Positions 1 through 7,955 of a stretch of 12,931 nucleotides of DNA are shown here, piece after piece; the first letter of the stretch is position 1, and each line of letters begins with the position of its first letter. The translations under genes and the position numbers were made by a program. The DNA comes from Muribaculaceae bacterium (GTDB lineage: Bacteria; Bacteroidota; Bacteroidia; Bacteroidales; Muribaculaceae), in the NCBI GenBank assembly GCA_009775355.1, contig VSPN01000056.1, positions 1 through 12,931 on the forward strand, in the 5' to 3' direction. Under the pieces are notes generated by a model. The model ran no database searches and was not told the origin of the DNA. It worked only from the letters and a program-made list of their open reading frames with translations.

Positions 1-6
1 AAATAC

Positions 7-55
7 AAAAAGTAAGCCCAACTTCTGCCGTTCAGGAAGTTGGACTCGCCTTTTT
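7..55. terminator. Bidirectional hairpin terminator beyond malQ
   Basis: The arms CCAACTTC (18-25) and GAAGTTGG (36-43) pair perfectly around a 10-base loop. Pairing continues outward with wobbles and one mismatch to an A-run at 7-11 and a T-run at 51-55. Each strand therefore has a T-tract after the stem, so it can stop transcription from either side. It may back up the malQ terminator or serve a convergent gene left of the window. Confidence 0.7.
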
Positions 56-83
56 ATGGTTTAGCGGACAGTAATAGATATAA

Positions 84-113
84 AAAGAGGACACGACAAT
101 TCGCGTCCTCTTT
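84..113 (-). terminator. Rho-independent terminator of malQ
   Basis: The arms AAAGAGGACACG (84-95) and CGCGTCCTCTTT (102-113) form a 12-bp stem with one G-T wobble and a 6-base loop. On the minus strand the second arm runs into TTTTTATATC. The hairpin begins about 20 bases after the malQ stop codon, where the end of the nrdJ-malQ transcript is expected. Confidence 0.88.
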
Positions 114-133
114 CTTATTATGATGTGAGCGGG

Positions 134-2809
134 TTATCTGTCTGATTCTTCGATCTTGCGTGCTATCATGTTGTTGAATGATTCCTGTGCCATGAGTTCT
201 TCGACAGTGAGGTGCATTCTGTAACGCCAGTAGTGGCGCGGATTCGACGGTTCGTTGATCTGTTCGTCCGCCGGATTCTGACGGCGCAGGGAGCCGTCGG
301 CCGACAGCCAGTCCTGAAGAGGAAGCACACAGAGCATCGACGGACTCTTTAGCTGCAGGTCGATGATTTTGTCGCAGATCCACGGCTCGGCAAAGTAAGG
401 TGCCTCGCCTCTTTCATGGAGCACATTGTTGTAGAACCTCTGCGAGACTGCGTGATCTGATTCCCACCATGCGCGGATGCCGCCCATGTCGTGGGTGGAT
501 GTGGTGCACACACTGTAGTACGGATAATGCCATGTGTCTCCGAATTCGGCCTGCGGGTCTTTGGGCATGCGCTGTATCTCGAGACTGAGAATCTCGAGCT
601 GGTGCATCACCGCAGGAACGCAGTCGGGAATCATGCCGAGATCCTCGCCGCAGGCGAGCATAGATGTGGAGTCGAGAAGGGGCGGAAGTTTCCACATCGC
701 CTTGCCGTACCAGAAGTCGTTGTGGCGATGATAGAAGAAATCGTTATACAGTCGGTTGAAACACCATTTTGCGTAGTCGCTAAGTATGCGGAACTGATAT
801 GTGTATTGCGCGGCGATGCGCGGATGGTAATGCCCTTTCTGATAGGGATCCTCGATAAAGAGAACATCGTCGATAATGCCGAGAAGGGCGTTACGGTACA
901 TCTCGTTTTTCTCGTTTTTCTCCTGTCCGGCGAAGTATTCCTCCACTTTCTGCTGTGTGTTGACGAATGCTTTCAGGCCGTAACGGTCGCCTCCGGTGCG
1001 CTCAAGGAAAAGTTCCTTGGCCTCCTCTGTGTGGTCACCGAAGAAGTCGGTGAGCATCCATTCGAGAATGAGCGGGTTGGACTGGAGGTCGGTGTCGATC
1101 CAGAAATCGTAGGTGCCGCGCATCTCCTCGGGTGAATAGGGCATGGCCGGGTTGAAATATCCCAGAAGACCGTGCACTGCGTTAAGAGGAATCTGCCATA
1201 TGCGGAAGAAACCAAGGATGTGGTCGATGCGGTAAGCGTCGAAATATTCTGACATCTTGCGGAATCTGTCTTTCCACCACTGGAAGCCGTCTTCTGCCAT
1301 AACCTCCCAGTTATAGGTTGGTAAGCCCCAGTTCTGGCCGAGCACGGAGAAATCATCTGGCGGAGCACCTGCCTGACAGTCCATGTTGAACAGACGCGGG
1401 GAGCGCCATGCGTCGACGCTGAACCGACTGATGCCGATGGGAATGTCGCCTTTGAGCACCACACCGTTGGCGTGAGCGTAGTCGCGTGCCTCGCGGAGCT
1501 GGCGGTCAAGATGATACTGGAGATAGTAGTGGAAGTCGATATCTTTCTGGTGGGCGGCTATGAACGCGCTGACTTTTTTCTCGTCATATACGGAATACTC
1601 ACCCCATGCGAAATGATCGGGAGTGTTGTATTCGTCGCGGAGCACACGCCATGCAGAATAGGGGAGAAGCCAGTATTCGTTGGTAGCCACAAACTCCTTG
1701 TAATCCTTGCGGCGGCGTGTCGGGCCGGCGTCCTGGACGAAAAGCTCGCGCAGGTATTCGAGTTTGGCGTTGTTCACACGCTCATAGTCTACCGTGGGGA
1801 GCATATTGAGCTCGTTGCGTATCTTCTCGTAGTGCCTGATTCGCTCTTCATCCTTGAGTGTGCCTACAGCCTCAGGGCGAAGGAACATCGGGTGGAGTGC
1901 GAATGTCGAATTGGCCTTGTAGGGGTATGAGTCAACCCATGTGCCCGTCATTGTCGTGTCGTTGATCGGAAGAATCTGAAGAATGTTCTGGCCGGTTTTC
2001 ACACACCAGTCGACCATTTTCTTCATGTCAAGGAAGTCTCCGACTCCAAAATCATCCTCTGTTCTGATCGAGAATACGGGAATTGCCGTGCCTGCGCCCT
2101 TCCATTGACGCTTGGGGTTGGCAAAACGTGTGCCGTCGATCACTACCTGTTCGCCGTTCTTGCGCGGACGCACTCCGTATACGCGGTTGTTCATCGCTTC
2201 CCAACCGACAGTCTCGCCGTTTTTGTCGAGCACGAAGAACTTGTATTCGAAAGGCACTTTGAGTTCGGCGAGTGGGAGGTTAATCTCCCATACGGGGAAG
2301 TTGTGGTCGTTCAGACGCAGTGCGCGTGCGGGATCCCAGTTTCCGAGGCAATCACCTTCGCCTGTGACTGCGAGGCACTCGCCGGGCGCGATCATGGGAG
2401 CCTCGATGCGGATGTTGAGTGTGTCGGGAAGAGCAGTGAGTTCGGGCGCGCGGTTGTCGCGACGCAGGATGCCGTCGATGAAAGCCGACGAATAGAAAGG
2501 CTTGTCGGCCGGCATGTCATGCCAGTTGTCGAATATCTGGTAATCGCTGATGCCTTCGCCGGCACGGAAGCGGTGGTTTGCTCCCCACTCGAATCTCCAC
2601 GCACGGCCTTCGGCCTTGACAATAAAGAAATATTCGAAGTCGCCCGGACACTTTTCTGTCTCGAGTGTGAATTGCCACATGTCGGGGCTGACGAGATTCA
2701 TTTCCGCCGCCTGGCGGGCGTCGCCTGACCCCAGTTCCGGAATGGAGCCGCACAGATATACGCTCTCACCCCAGTTGGTGTGGTAATTGATGTTGAATGA
2801 AATTTTCAT
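134..2809 (-). CDS. malQ: 4-alpha-glucanotransferase (GH77) with two N-terminal CBM20 domains, DPE2-like
   Basis: This 891-residue cytoplasmic enzyme should move glucan chains between maltodextrins, maltose and glycogen. Two CBM20 starch-binding modules come first (about residues 1-110 and 130-230; note GNW at 156-158). The GH77 catalytic domain starts near residue 235. Its three acidic catalytic positions are visible: nucleophile D529 in YRIDH, acid/base E722 in GEDLG, and D774 in STHD. About 193 residues separate D529 and E722, against about 47 in Thermus amylomaltase, so the catalytic domain carries an insert of roughly 145 residues. Double CBM20 plus interrupted GH77 is the known layout of plant DPE2. 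There is no signal peptide. The start is 22 bases after the nrdJ stop, with an AT-rich leader and no Shine-Dalgarno site, so it probably shares the nrdJ transcript. It is intact. Donor and acceptor preference cannot be told from the sequence. Confidence 0.95.
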   Translation of the reverse strand: MKISFNINYHTNWGESVYLCGSIPELGSGDARQAAEMNLVSPDMWQFTLETEKCPGDFEYFFIVKAEGRAWRFEWGANHRFRAGEGISDYQIFDNWHDMPADKPFYSSAFIDGILRRDNRAPELTALPDTLNIRIEAPMIAPGECLAVTGEGDCLGNWDPARALRLNDHNFPVWEINLPLAELKVPFEYKFFVLDKNGETVGWEAMNNRVYGVRPRKNGEQVVIDGTRFANPKRQWKGAGTAIPVFSIRTEDDFGVGDFLDMKKMVDWCVKTGQNILQILPINDTTMTGTWVDSYPYKANSTFALHPMFLRPEAVGTLKDEERIRHYEKIRNELNMLPTVDYERVNNAKLEYLRELFVQDAGPTRRRKDYKEFVATNEYWLLPYSAWRVLRDEYNTPDHFAWGEYSVYDEKKVSAFIAAHQKDIDFHYYLQYHLDRQLREARDYAHANGVVLKGDIPIGISRFSVDAWRSPRLFNMDCQAGAPPDDFSVLGQNWGLPTYNWEVMAEDGFQWWKDRFRKMSEYFDAYRIDHILGFFRIWQIPLNAVHGLLGYFNPAMPYSPEEMRGTYDFWIDTDLQSNPLILEWMLTDFFGDHTEEAKELFLERTGGDRYGLKAFVNTQQKVEEYFAGQEKNEKNEMYRNALLGIIDDVLFIEDPYQKGHYHPRIAAQYTYQFRILSDYAKWCFNRLYNDFFYHRHNDFWYGKAMWKLPPLLDSTSMLACGEDLGMIPDCVPAVMHQLEILSLEIQRMPKDPQAEFGDTWHYPYYSVCTTSTHDMGGIRAWWESDHAVSQRFYNNVLHERGEAPYFAEPWICDKIIDLQLKSPSMLCVLPLQDWLSADGSLRRQNPADEQINEPSNPRHYWRYRMHLTVEELMAQESFNNMIARKIEESDR

Positions 2810-2831
2810 GAGTTGTATTTTAAGAATATGT

Positions 2832-5363
2832 TTATCCGCATTTGGAGGTCCCGCATGAAGTGCATATCAGACAGCCTTCCTGATATACCAGAGTCTCCGC
2901 ACCGCAGTTGGGGCATTTCTGCCCTGTGGCCGCCGTGCCGTTTGTCAGGTATTTCTTAAGAGCACGTTCCACTCCTGTTTTCCATGTGTTGATGTTGGTG
3001 GAGTCGAGTTCCAGTCCGCCCACAAGTTTGAGAACCTGGTCGATGGGCATTCCGTAACGGAGCACTCCCGATATGAGTTTGGCGTAGTTCCAGAACTCAG
3101 GATTGAACTTTTCGCTCAGCCCCTCGATCGTGGTCTTGTAACCGCGTTTGTTGATGAACTGGAAGTCATACCGTTTGTTTCCGTTCTCGTCAGAAGTCTT
3201 GATGATCTTTCCCTTGTTGACAGACTTGGGGCAGAATATGCCGTCTTCGTCGTCGGCCAGACCGGTGAAGATTTCATAAGGCTGGTTGTTGACCAGGCCG
3301 ACGAACGCGATCCATTTTTCCTTGTTGTTCTGAAATCGCACAACGTCGGCCTCAAGCTCGGCAGGTCTGCGAGATATGTGGGCCGGTGTCGCCATGACAG
3401 GCACGGCCGGAGTCTTTTTTACAGATTCAAGCACATTGTTGCGCGAGCCGTCTCTGTAGACAGTGCAGCCTTTGCATCCCGCCTTCCACGCCTCGACATA
3501 GAGGCGGTTGACAAGCTCCTCGGTGACATCGGAAGGAAGATTGATAGTGACCGATATGGAGTGGTCCACCCATTTCTGAACCGCGCCCTGCATGCGCACT
3601 TTCTCCAGCCAGTCGACGTCGTTTGATGTGGCTTTGTAGTAGGGGGAACGAGCCACAAGTTCATCGATCTCATCGGGTGTCATGTTGCGTTTGGCCTCGA
3701 TGCCGTTGATGCGCATCCATTCGAGAAATTTATGGTGATAGACGATATATTCCTCAAACGCGTCGCCGACTTCATCGACAAAGTCGATTTTTATGTCTGG
3801 ATCTCCGGGGTTCACCTTGCGCTTCCGCTTGTATACGGGCATGAACACCGGCTCGATTCCCGATGAGGTCTGAGTCATTATCGACGTTGTGCCTGTAGGT
3901 GCGATAGTAAGGCAGGCTATGTTTCTGCGTCCGCTTCTGACCATCCTTTCATAAAGATCCGGATCGGCCTCGCGCAGACGGCTTATGTAAGGATTGTTTT
4001 TCTCTCTTTCCGGGTCGTACACTTCGAATGCTCCGCGTTCTTCAGCCATTTTAACAGATGCCCTGTAGTATGCAAGGGCGAGTGCCCGGTGCACGCTGAC
4101 AGAAAATTCCGTCGCCTCGGGAGTGCCGTATCGTAGACCGAGTGAGGCGAGCATGTCGCCTTCGCCGGTGGTTCCGCAGCCGGTGCGGCGTCCTTTGAGT
4201 GTCTTCTCCTTGATTTTCTTCCACAGATTGAGTTCGGTGCTTTTCACTTCCTCTGTCTCGGGATCGGATTCGATCTTGCTTATGATCGTCTCGATCTTCT
4301 CCATCTCAAGGTCGATAATGTCGTCCATGATGCGCTGGGCTTTCCCCACATGGTCGGCAAAAAGATCGAAATCGAATTCAGCCTCGGGTGTAAAAGGATT
4401 TTTGACGTAGCTGTACAGGTTGATGGCTACAAGTCGGCAACTGTCATACGGGCAGAGAGGTATCTCGCCGCAAGGGTTGGTCGATACGGTCTCGAAGCCG
4501 AGGTCGCTGTAGCAGTCAGGCACAGATTCTCGCTGGATAGTGTCCCAGAACAACACGCCAGGTTCGGCGCTTTTCCATGCGTTGTGCACTATCTTTCTCC
4601 ATAGTGCCGAGGCATTGATCTCTTTTGACACCAGCGGCTCGACGGAACTGATCGGAAACTGCTGGGTGTATGCTGTGCCCTCTGTGGCGCAACGCATGAA
4701 GTCGTCGTCGATCTTGACCGATACGTTGGCTCCGGTCACTTTCCCCTCAGTCATTTTTGCATCGATGAAATCTTCTGCATCAGGATGCTTTATGCTTACC
4801 GACATCATCAGTGCGCCTCTGCGGCCGTCCTGGGCCACTTCGCGGGTGGAGTTGCTGTATCGCTCCATGAAGGGCACAAGCCCTGTCGAAGTCAATGCCG
4901 AGTTTTTGACCGCACTGCCTTTGGGACGTATGTGTGAAAGGTCGTGGCCGACGCCGCCTCTGCGCTTCATGAGCTGGACCTGCTCTTCGTCTATGCGGAT
5001 TATGCCTCCGTAGGAATCAGGATGACCGTCGAGTCCGATGACAAAACAGTTGGAGAGTGAGCCCACCTGCCGGTTGTTGCCTATTCCTGCCATAGGGCTT
5101 CCCTGAGGCACTATGTAGCGGAAGTCGCGCAGAAGACTGAACACCGTCTCCTCGCTCATAGGATCGGGATACTTGTTTTCGATGCGGACTATCTCCGATG
5201 CAATGCGTCTGTGCATGTCGTCGGGGGTCAGTTCGAAATACGTGCCGTCGGAGTCCTTCAGGGCATATTTGCTTGCCCAGACACGTGCTGCCAGTTCGTC
5301 TCCCTTGAAGTATTCGAGGGTGGCTGCGTAGACTTCGTTGTAATTGTAGCGTTTTTCAGACAT
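2832..5363 (-). CDS. nrdJ: Adenosylcobalamin-dependent (class II) ribonucleotide reductase
   Basis: This 843-residue enzyme reduces ribonucleotides to deoxyribonucleotides using a radical made from coenzyme B12. The active site is clear by comparison with Thermotoga NrdJ: redox cysteine C106 in SLSNCF, the NPCGE motif with N296, thiyl cysteine C298 and E300, and second redox cysteine C309 in YDSC. PTGTTS, near residue 490, is the usual phosphate-binding loop. A TSCPD-type domain follows (about 670-800). The protein ends in a cysteine-rich zinc-ribbon-like tail (C817, C820, C831, C834, C837, C842) typical of the NrdJ_Z type. No N-terminal ATP-cone is seen, so classical dATP overall-activity control is probably missing. 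The start follows AGGAA, and a perfect 7-bp hairpin lies just upstream. malQ follows after 22 bases. No cobalamin riboswitch is evident in the 219-bp leader region. The gene is full length. Confidence 0.96.
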   Translation of the reverse strand: MSEKRYNYNEVYAATLEYFKGDELAARVWASKYALKDSDGTYFELTPDDMHRRIASEIVRIENKYPDPMSEETVFSLLRDFRYIVPQGSPMAGIGNNRQVGSLSNCFVIGLDGHPDSYGGIIRIDEEQVQLMKRRGGVGHDLSHIRPKGSAVKNSALTSTGLVPFMERYSNSTREVAQDGRRGALMMSVSIKHPDAEDFIDAKMTEGKVTGANVSVKIDDDFMRCATEGTAYTQQFPISSVEPLVSKEINASALWRKIVHNAWKSAEPGVLFWDTIQRESVPDCYSDLGFETVSTNPCGEIPLCPYDSCRLVAINLYSYVKNPFTPEAEFDFDLFADHVGKAQRIMDDIIDLEMEKIETIISKIESDPETEEVKSTELNLWKKIKEKTLKGRRTGCGTTGEGDMLASLGLRYGTPEATEFSVSVHRALALAYYRASVKMAEERGAFEVYDPEREKNNPYISRLREADPDLYERMVRSGRRNIACLTIAPTGTTSIMTQTSSGIEPVFMPVYKRKRKVNPGDPDIKIDFVDEVGDAFEEYIVYHHKFLEWMRINGIEAKRNMTPDEIDELVARSPYYKATSNDVDWLEKVRMQGAVQKWVDHSISVTINLPSDVTEELVNRLYVEAWKAGCKGCTVYRDGSRNNVLESVKKTPAVPVMATPAHISRRPAELEADVVRFQNNKEKWIAFVGLVNNQPYEIFTGLADDEDGIFCPKSVNKGKIIKTSDENGNKRYDFQFINKRGYKTTIEGLSEKFNPEFWNYAKLISGVLRYGMPIDQVLKLVGGLELDSTNINTWKTGVERALKKYLTNGTAATGQKCPNCGAETLVYQEGCLICTSCGTSKCG

Positions 5364-5374
5364 TTCCTATGGGG

Positions 5375-5395
5375 CAGCGCCTGCTGGTGGCGCTG
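5375..5395 (-). promoter_or_regulatory. Hairpin in the nrdJ 5' leader next to the start codon
   Basis: CAGCGCC (5375-5381) and GGCGCTG (5389-5395) pair perfectly over 7 bp around a 7-base loop. In the mRNA the stem ends 11 bases before the nrdJ ATG, directly beside the short ATAGGAA that could act as ribosome site. Such a GC-rich stem could affect ribosome loading or mRNA stability. There is no T-run after it, so it is not a standard terminator. A regulatory role is inferred. Confidence 0.45.
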
Positions 5396-5465
5396 TCTTT
5401 ATGATTGCGCGCGGCAGACTGCGGCCTGTCTTGCACATTTGTTGTGGTTATTTATAATTTTGTTG

Positions 5466-5473
5466 TAAAATTA
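5466..5473 (-). promoter_or_regulatory. Possible -7 element for nrdJ
   Basis: On the minus strand this reads TAATTTTA, one base from the Bacteroidetes -7 consensus TAnnTTTG. It sits in the AT-rich part of the gap upstream of nrdJ, about 100 bases before the start codon. A TTTG exists upstream (5486-5489) but only 12 bases away instead of 19-21, so the call is weak. Confidence 0.25.
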
Positions 5474-5582
5474 GCCAAAAAATCTCAAATGTCAGTAAGA
5501 ATCCGCTACTTTTTTATTATTGTTTTCATGAGTTCGGCGTATGTCAGGCATGTGCTCAGGCGGCATGTATCCGGACTGCTGA

Positions 5583-6191
5583 TCAGTTCGGACAGAAGTC
5601 GTGCGGTGTGTTTCCATGTCGGGTGTCGCAGGTCTGCCCGGTTTCGCTGTCGGCGGTCCGCACCTCTTTCGGTTCATAGAAGAGAATGATGCCTATCTGG
5701 TGGGAATCCCCTATCCCATAGCAGTTCTGTTCCGACACATAAGCGCCGCGTATGTGGTTGTTCTCCATTATTTCGGAGATCTCAAGCGCGTCGAGCAGTG
5801 CCATGCGTCCGATTCTTGCGCCATTGCAGTACACGTCTATCCAGTCCACTCCGTCTTCGCGACATGCGCAGAGACGCAATTGACATCCGGGCAGAATCCT
5901 GTGCAGTTCCCGCGAGCCATCGGCGGAGTCCGGCCCGCATGTGAGCGTGAATGTCTGGCATGCCTGATGTCCGTGAAGTTCGATTATGCGTTCTATGCGG
6001 GCTGTCATATCATGATATGTCTCTTCTCCTATCAGGTCGATTGTCCTTGTTTCGCTGCATTGTTCCTTCAGATGTTCGAATCTTTCATGGCTCAGCAGTC
6101 TCCTTGTGGCGAGCATGTCGTGGCGGGCCTGAAGGCAGAAGGCGACTCCTGCCGCTATTATAACAATACATATTATGATTACATCGGCCAT
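5583..6191 (-). CDS. Membrane-anchored protein with a HIRAN-like domain
   Basis: This 202-residue protein has no certain family. Residues 3-20 form one hydrophobic helix, so it is probably an inner-membrane protein with the rest on one side. Residues about 25-75 are charged and helical (a linker or short coiled coil). Residues about 95-175 follow the pattern of a HIRAN domain: LPGCQLRL, then WIDVYCNGARIGRM, a helix, GAYV and a final GIILFYE strand. HIRAN domains in other proteins bind DNA 3' ends or occur with helicases, so a membrane-anchored one is unusual. The polar tail (178-202) looks disordered. It contains ten or more cysteines. It stands alone: a strong terminator separates it from the upstream operon, and 219 bp separate it from nrdJ. 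No good promoter match was found in 6192-6269. The reading frame is credible; the domain call is moderate. Confidence 0.82.
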   Translation of the reverse strand: MADVIIICIVIIAAGVAFCLQARHDMLATRRLLSHERFEHLKEQCSETRTIDLIGEETYHDMTARIERIIELHGHQACQTFTLTCGPDSADGSRELHRILPGCQLRLCACREDGVDWIDVYCNGARIGRMALLDALEISEIMENNHIRGAYVSEQNCYGIGDSHQIGIILFYEPKEVRTADSETGQTCDTRHGNTPHDFCPN

Positions 6192-6269
6192 ATTAGACTT
6201 TGCTTTTTAAGTAAAACCATTTGGCTGCCGTGTTGGATTACATAAGTCTTGTTTCATACTATAAAGAAA

Positions 6270-6303
6270 CGCGCGGAGGCGATTTTCAGATCGCTTCCGC
6301 GCG
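6270..6303 (-). terminator. Rho-independent terminator of the tlpA-like/omp28 operon
   Basis: CGCGCGGAGGCGAT (6270-6283) pairs with ATCGCTTCCGCGCG (6290-6303) over 14 bp with one wobble and a 6-base loop. On the minus strand the stem is followed by TTTCTTTATAG. It lies 28 bases after the stop codon of the secreted sorting-domain protein and cleanly ends the four-gene envelope operon before the HIRAN-like gene. Confidence 0.9.
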
Positions 6304-6331
6304 GATTGTATTGTGCCTTGTTCGTTATGTC

Positions 6332-7024
6332 TTATCTCACGACCACCTTGCCGCTCTTGTTTCCGAGGGTATACACATATACTCCGGCCGGGATGCCTGT
6401 GGCGTCGATTGATCCATTGCCGGTTACTGCTTTCTCGACAAACAGTTTGCCGTCAGTGTCATAGAGTGCGAGAGTGCAGGGGGAGGCAACCTCGTATTTC
6501 AGTTCGCCGTTGCTGAATGTCACCAATGTGTTGTCGATCTCGAAGACAGACACGGCTCCGTCGCCGGCGGAGGTGATCACTGTGATTGCAGCGAGTTTTT
6601 CATTCGAACCGGCCGGGCATACGAAGATATCAGTGATGATGGTCGGTGTCTGGGGTTCGTCATCCCAATACGATGTCTCGAATTCGAGGGGCATTGCGGA
6701 ATTGGCGGTAAGGCTGATTCCTGACTTGACAACTTTATCAGATCCGATCATACATGCACCTCCGCAGCACATCTGTATGAATCTGGTAGAAGCCTGTGAT
6801 TCTGTTGCCATTTCGGCAGTGATGTCCACAAGAATATTCTGGTCGCTTACCACCGAGATCTCTGGATCGCACAGGAATGTGCCGAATCCGTCATTCTCCC
6901 AGTCTGTGCAGGTGACAGTCTCGCCTGACACTATCTCTTTGCCGTTCTGAAGGAACTTTACAGTCTGTGCGTTCATGCCGAGCGCGAATGCCGCACATGC
7001 GGCAAACAAGGTAAATTTTTTCAT
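6332..7024 (-). CDS. Small cysteine-rich secreted protein with a type IX sorting-like C-terminal domain
   Basis: This is a 230-residue exported protein of unknown function. I chose the ATG at 7022-7024 because it begins a clean signal peptide (MKKFTLF..., cleavage near NA/Q at 19-20). The open frame extends upstream to 7135, but that would overlap the preceding gene and bury the signal. The mature N-terminal part (about 20-145) has six cysteines (C39, C52, C86, C87, C91, C136), including a compact CCGGAC motif. Residues about 155-230 resemble a type A sorting domain of type IX secretion: LYDTDGK, IPAGVYVYTL and a final KVVVR. It would thus cross the outer membrane or be attached to the surface. 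It is last in an operon with two thioredoxin-fold proteins and a barrel, 40 bases after the Omp28-like gene. A link between its cysteines and those proteins is inferred from context. Confidence 0.88.
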   Translation of the reverse strand: MKKFTLFAACAAFALGMNAQTVKFLQNGKEIVSGETVTCTDWENDGFGTFLCDPEISVVSDQNILVDITAEMATESQASTRFIQMCCGGACMIGSDKVVKSGISLTANSAMPLEFETSYWDDEPQTPTIITDIFVCPAGSNEKLAAITVITSAGDGAVSVFEIDNTLVTFSNGELKYEVASPCTLALYDTDGKLFVEKAVTGNGSIDATGIPAGVYVYTLGNKSGKVVVR

Positions 7025-7064
7025 AAGAATGAGTGAAATGTTTTTATGATGAATTGCTTGTTGA

Positions 7065-7946
7065 TCAGGATTGCTCTTCTTCGCCGGTTTCAGTGTCATC
7101 AGGGCAGAGATCCTTGCGAACCACCTGAAGGACACCGCTATTGTCGCTTACAAAGGCCACGACCGAAATGTTTTCAGGTACCCAGTGCTCTTTGTCGGTC
7201 CAACGGTTGGCTATCGACCCCGCTGTTTCATTCGGGAAGCCGGCGGCAAGAGATATCTGCGAGCCTCGCAGACCGTCAAAGACCTGAGCCCGGAACACAT
7301 TGTTGTGCACATAGTCATCGATAGTTCCGGAAGTGCTTCTCTGTGATGCCACGATCCCGTTCTCGATTATCCAGAACTGAATGTCGGCGATACGGTTGAT
7401 GCAGCTCTTGACTTCAGCTTTGATATCGATTGTTCCGAAGTATCCGTTCTCTCCGTCGCGGCTGTCGGGAACGTATGCCGCATCAAGATCAATATTGACG
7501 TCGGTCTCGACCTTGATTGCGTTGCGCACCTCAGTCGGCCATAGGTCGTAGACCATCGGCGACCCCATGTTGATCACACCCATGGGGAATGACTTGATGC
7601 CATATGCTTCCATTATGGCGTTTCCCTCTTCTGCCATCAGTCCGATGCGGCCTGAATTGAAGTCGGTGCGCGATGTAGAGAGTCCGAATCCGCCGCAGTG
7701 AATGCTGACAGCTATGAGCTTGTCTGCGCCATATTGTTCTTCAAGCTGCTCGATGACTTTGTGCGCGTCAGGGCAGTTGATACAGGCTTGTCCGGTAAAG
7801 TCTTCGAGGAGCACTCCGCGTTCCGCTTTCACAGGCTCACCAAGTATATAGCGGTCATTCTGGCTCACTTCGTCACATGACACAAGTGCCGTCATGACCA
7901 ATGCTGCTGCCGACGTCAGAATGTGCTTTCTGTATGTTGTCTTCAT
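7065..7946 (-). CDS. Omp28-like lipoprotein with a thioredoxin-type CXXC site
   Basis: This 293-residue envelope protein starts with a lipoprotein signal whose lipobox is LVSC, making C24 the lipidated residue. Residues about 45-125 look like a thioredoxin fold: VLLEDFTGQAC leads to C55-I-N-C58, and SFP gives a likely cis-proline at P121. C84 is an extra cysteine. The C-terminal half (about 165-280) is beta-rich, with FWIIENGIVASQRS and YVHNNVFRA as in Omp28-related outer-membrane proteins of Bacteroidetes. It should be anchored to the outer membrane. Whether it reduces, oxidises or isomerises disulfides cannot be decided from the sequence. It follows the barrel gene by only 9 bases and precedes the secreted cysteine-rich protein by 40, so co-transcription is very likely. 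The tail after residue 281 is short and acidic. Confidence 0.9.
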   Translation of the reverse strand: MKTTYRKHILTSAAALVMTALVSCDEVSQNDRYILGEPVKAERGVLLEDFTGQACINCPDAHKVIEQLEEQYGADKLIAVSIHCGGFGLSTSRTDFNSGRIGLMAEEGNAIMEAYGIKSFPMGVINMGSPMVYDLWPTEVRNAIKVETDVNIDLDAAYVPDSRDGENGYFGTIDIKAEVKSCINRIADIQFWIIENGIVASQRSTSGTIDDYVHNNVFRAQVFDGLRGSQISLAAGFPNETAGSIANRWTDKEHWVPENISVVAFVSDNSGVLQVVRKDLCPDDTETGEEEQS

Positions 7947-7955
7947 TTCTTTGGC

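Noticed and set aside
491..1135. 214-codon plus-strand open frame
   Set aside because: It lies wholly inside malQ on the opposite strand; the product has no recognisable domain, and the malQ frame carries clear catalytic motifs.
2105..2728. 207-codon plus-strand open frame
   Set aside because: It is antisense to the CBM20 region of malQ; it is a by-product of codon bias in the real gene.
5364..5582. Cobalamin riboswitch upstream of nrdJ
   Set aside because: It was expected from the enzyme's cofactor, but the conserved B12-box and core stems could not be found by eye.
5567..5600. Hairpin at the end of the HIRAN-like gene as a terminator
   Set aside because: An 8-bp stem with one mismatch overlaps the stop codon, but no T-run follows on the minus strand.
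5601..6245. 214-codon plus-strand open frame
   Set aside because: It is antisense to the HIRAN-like gene. The minus-strand product has a membrane helix and a domain pattern, while this one looks random and cysteine-rich by reading complement codons.
6251..6270. GTTTC/GAAAC inverted repeat
   Set aside because: Only 5 bp with a 10-base AT loop, next to a much stronger terminator; probably chance.
7025..7135. Longer N-terminus for the secreted sorting-domain protein
   Set aside because: The extra 37 residues would overlap the Omp28-like gene and put charged residues before the signal peptide; the ATG at 7022-7024 gives a normal signal.
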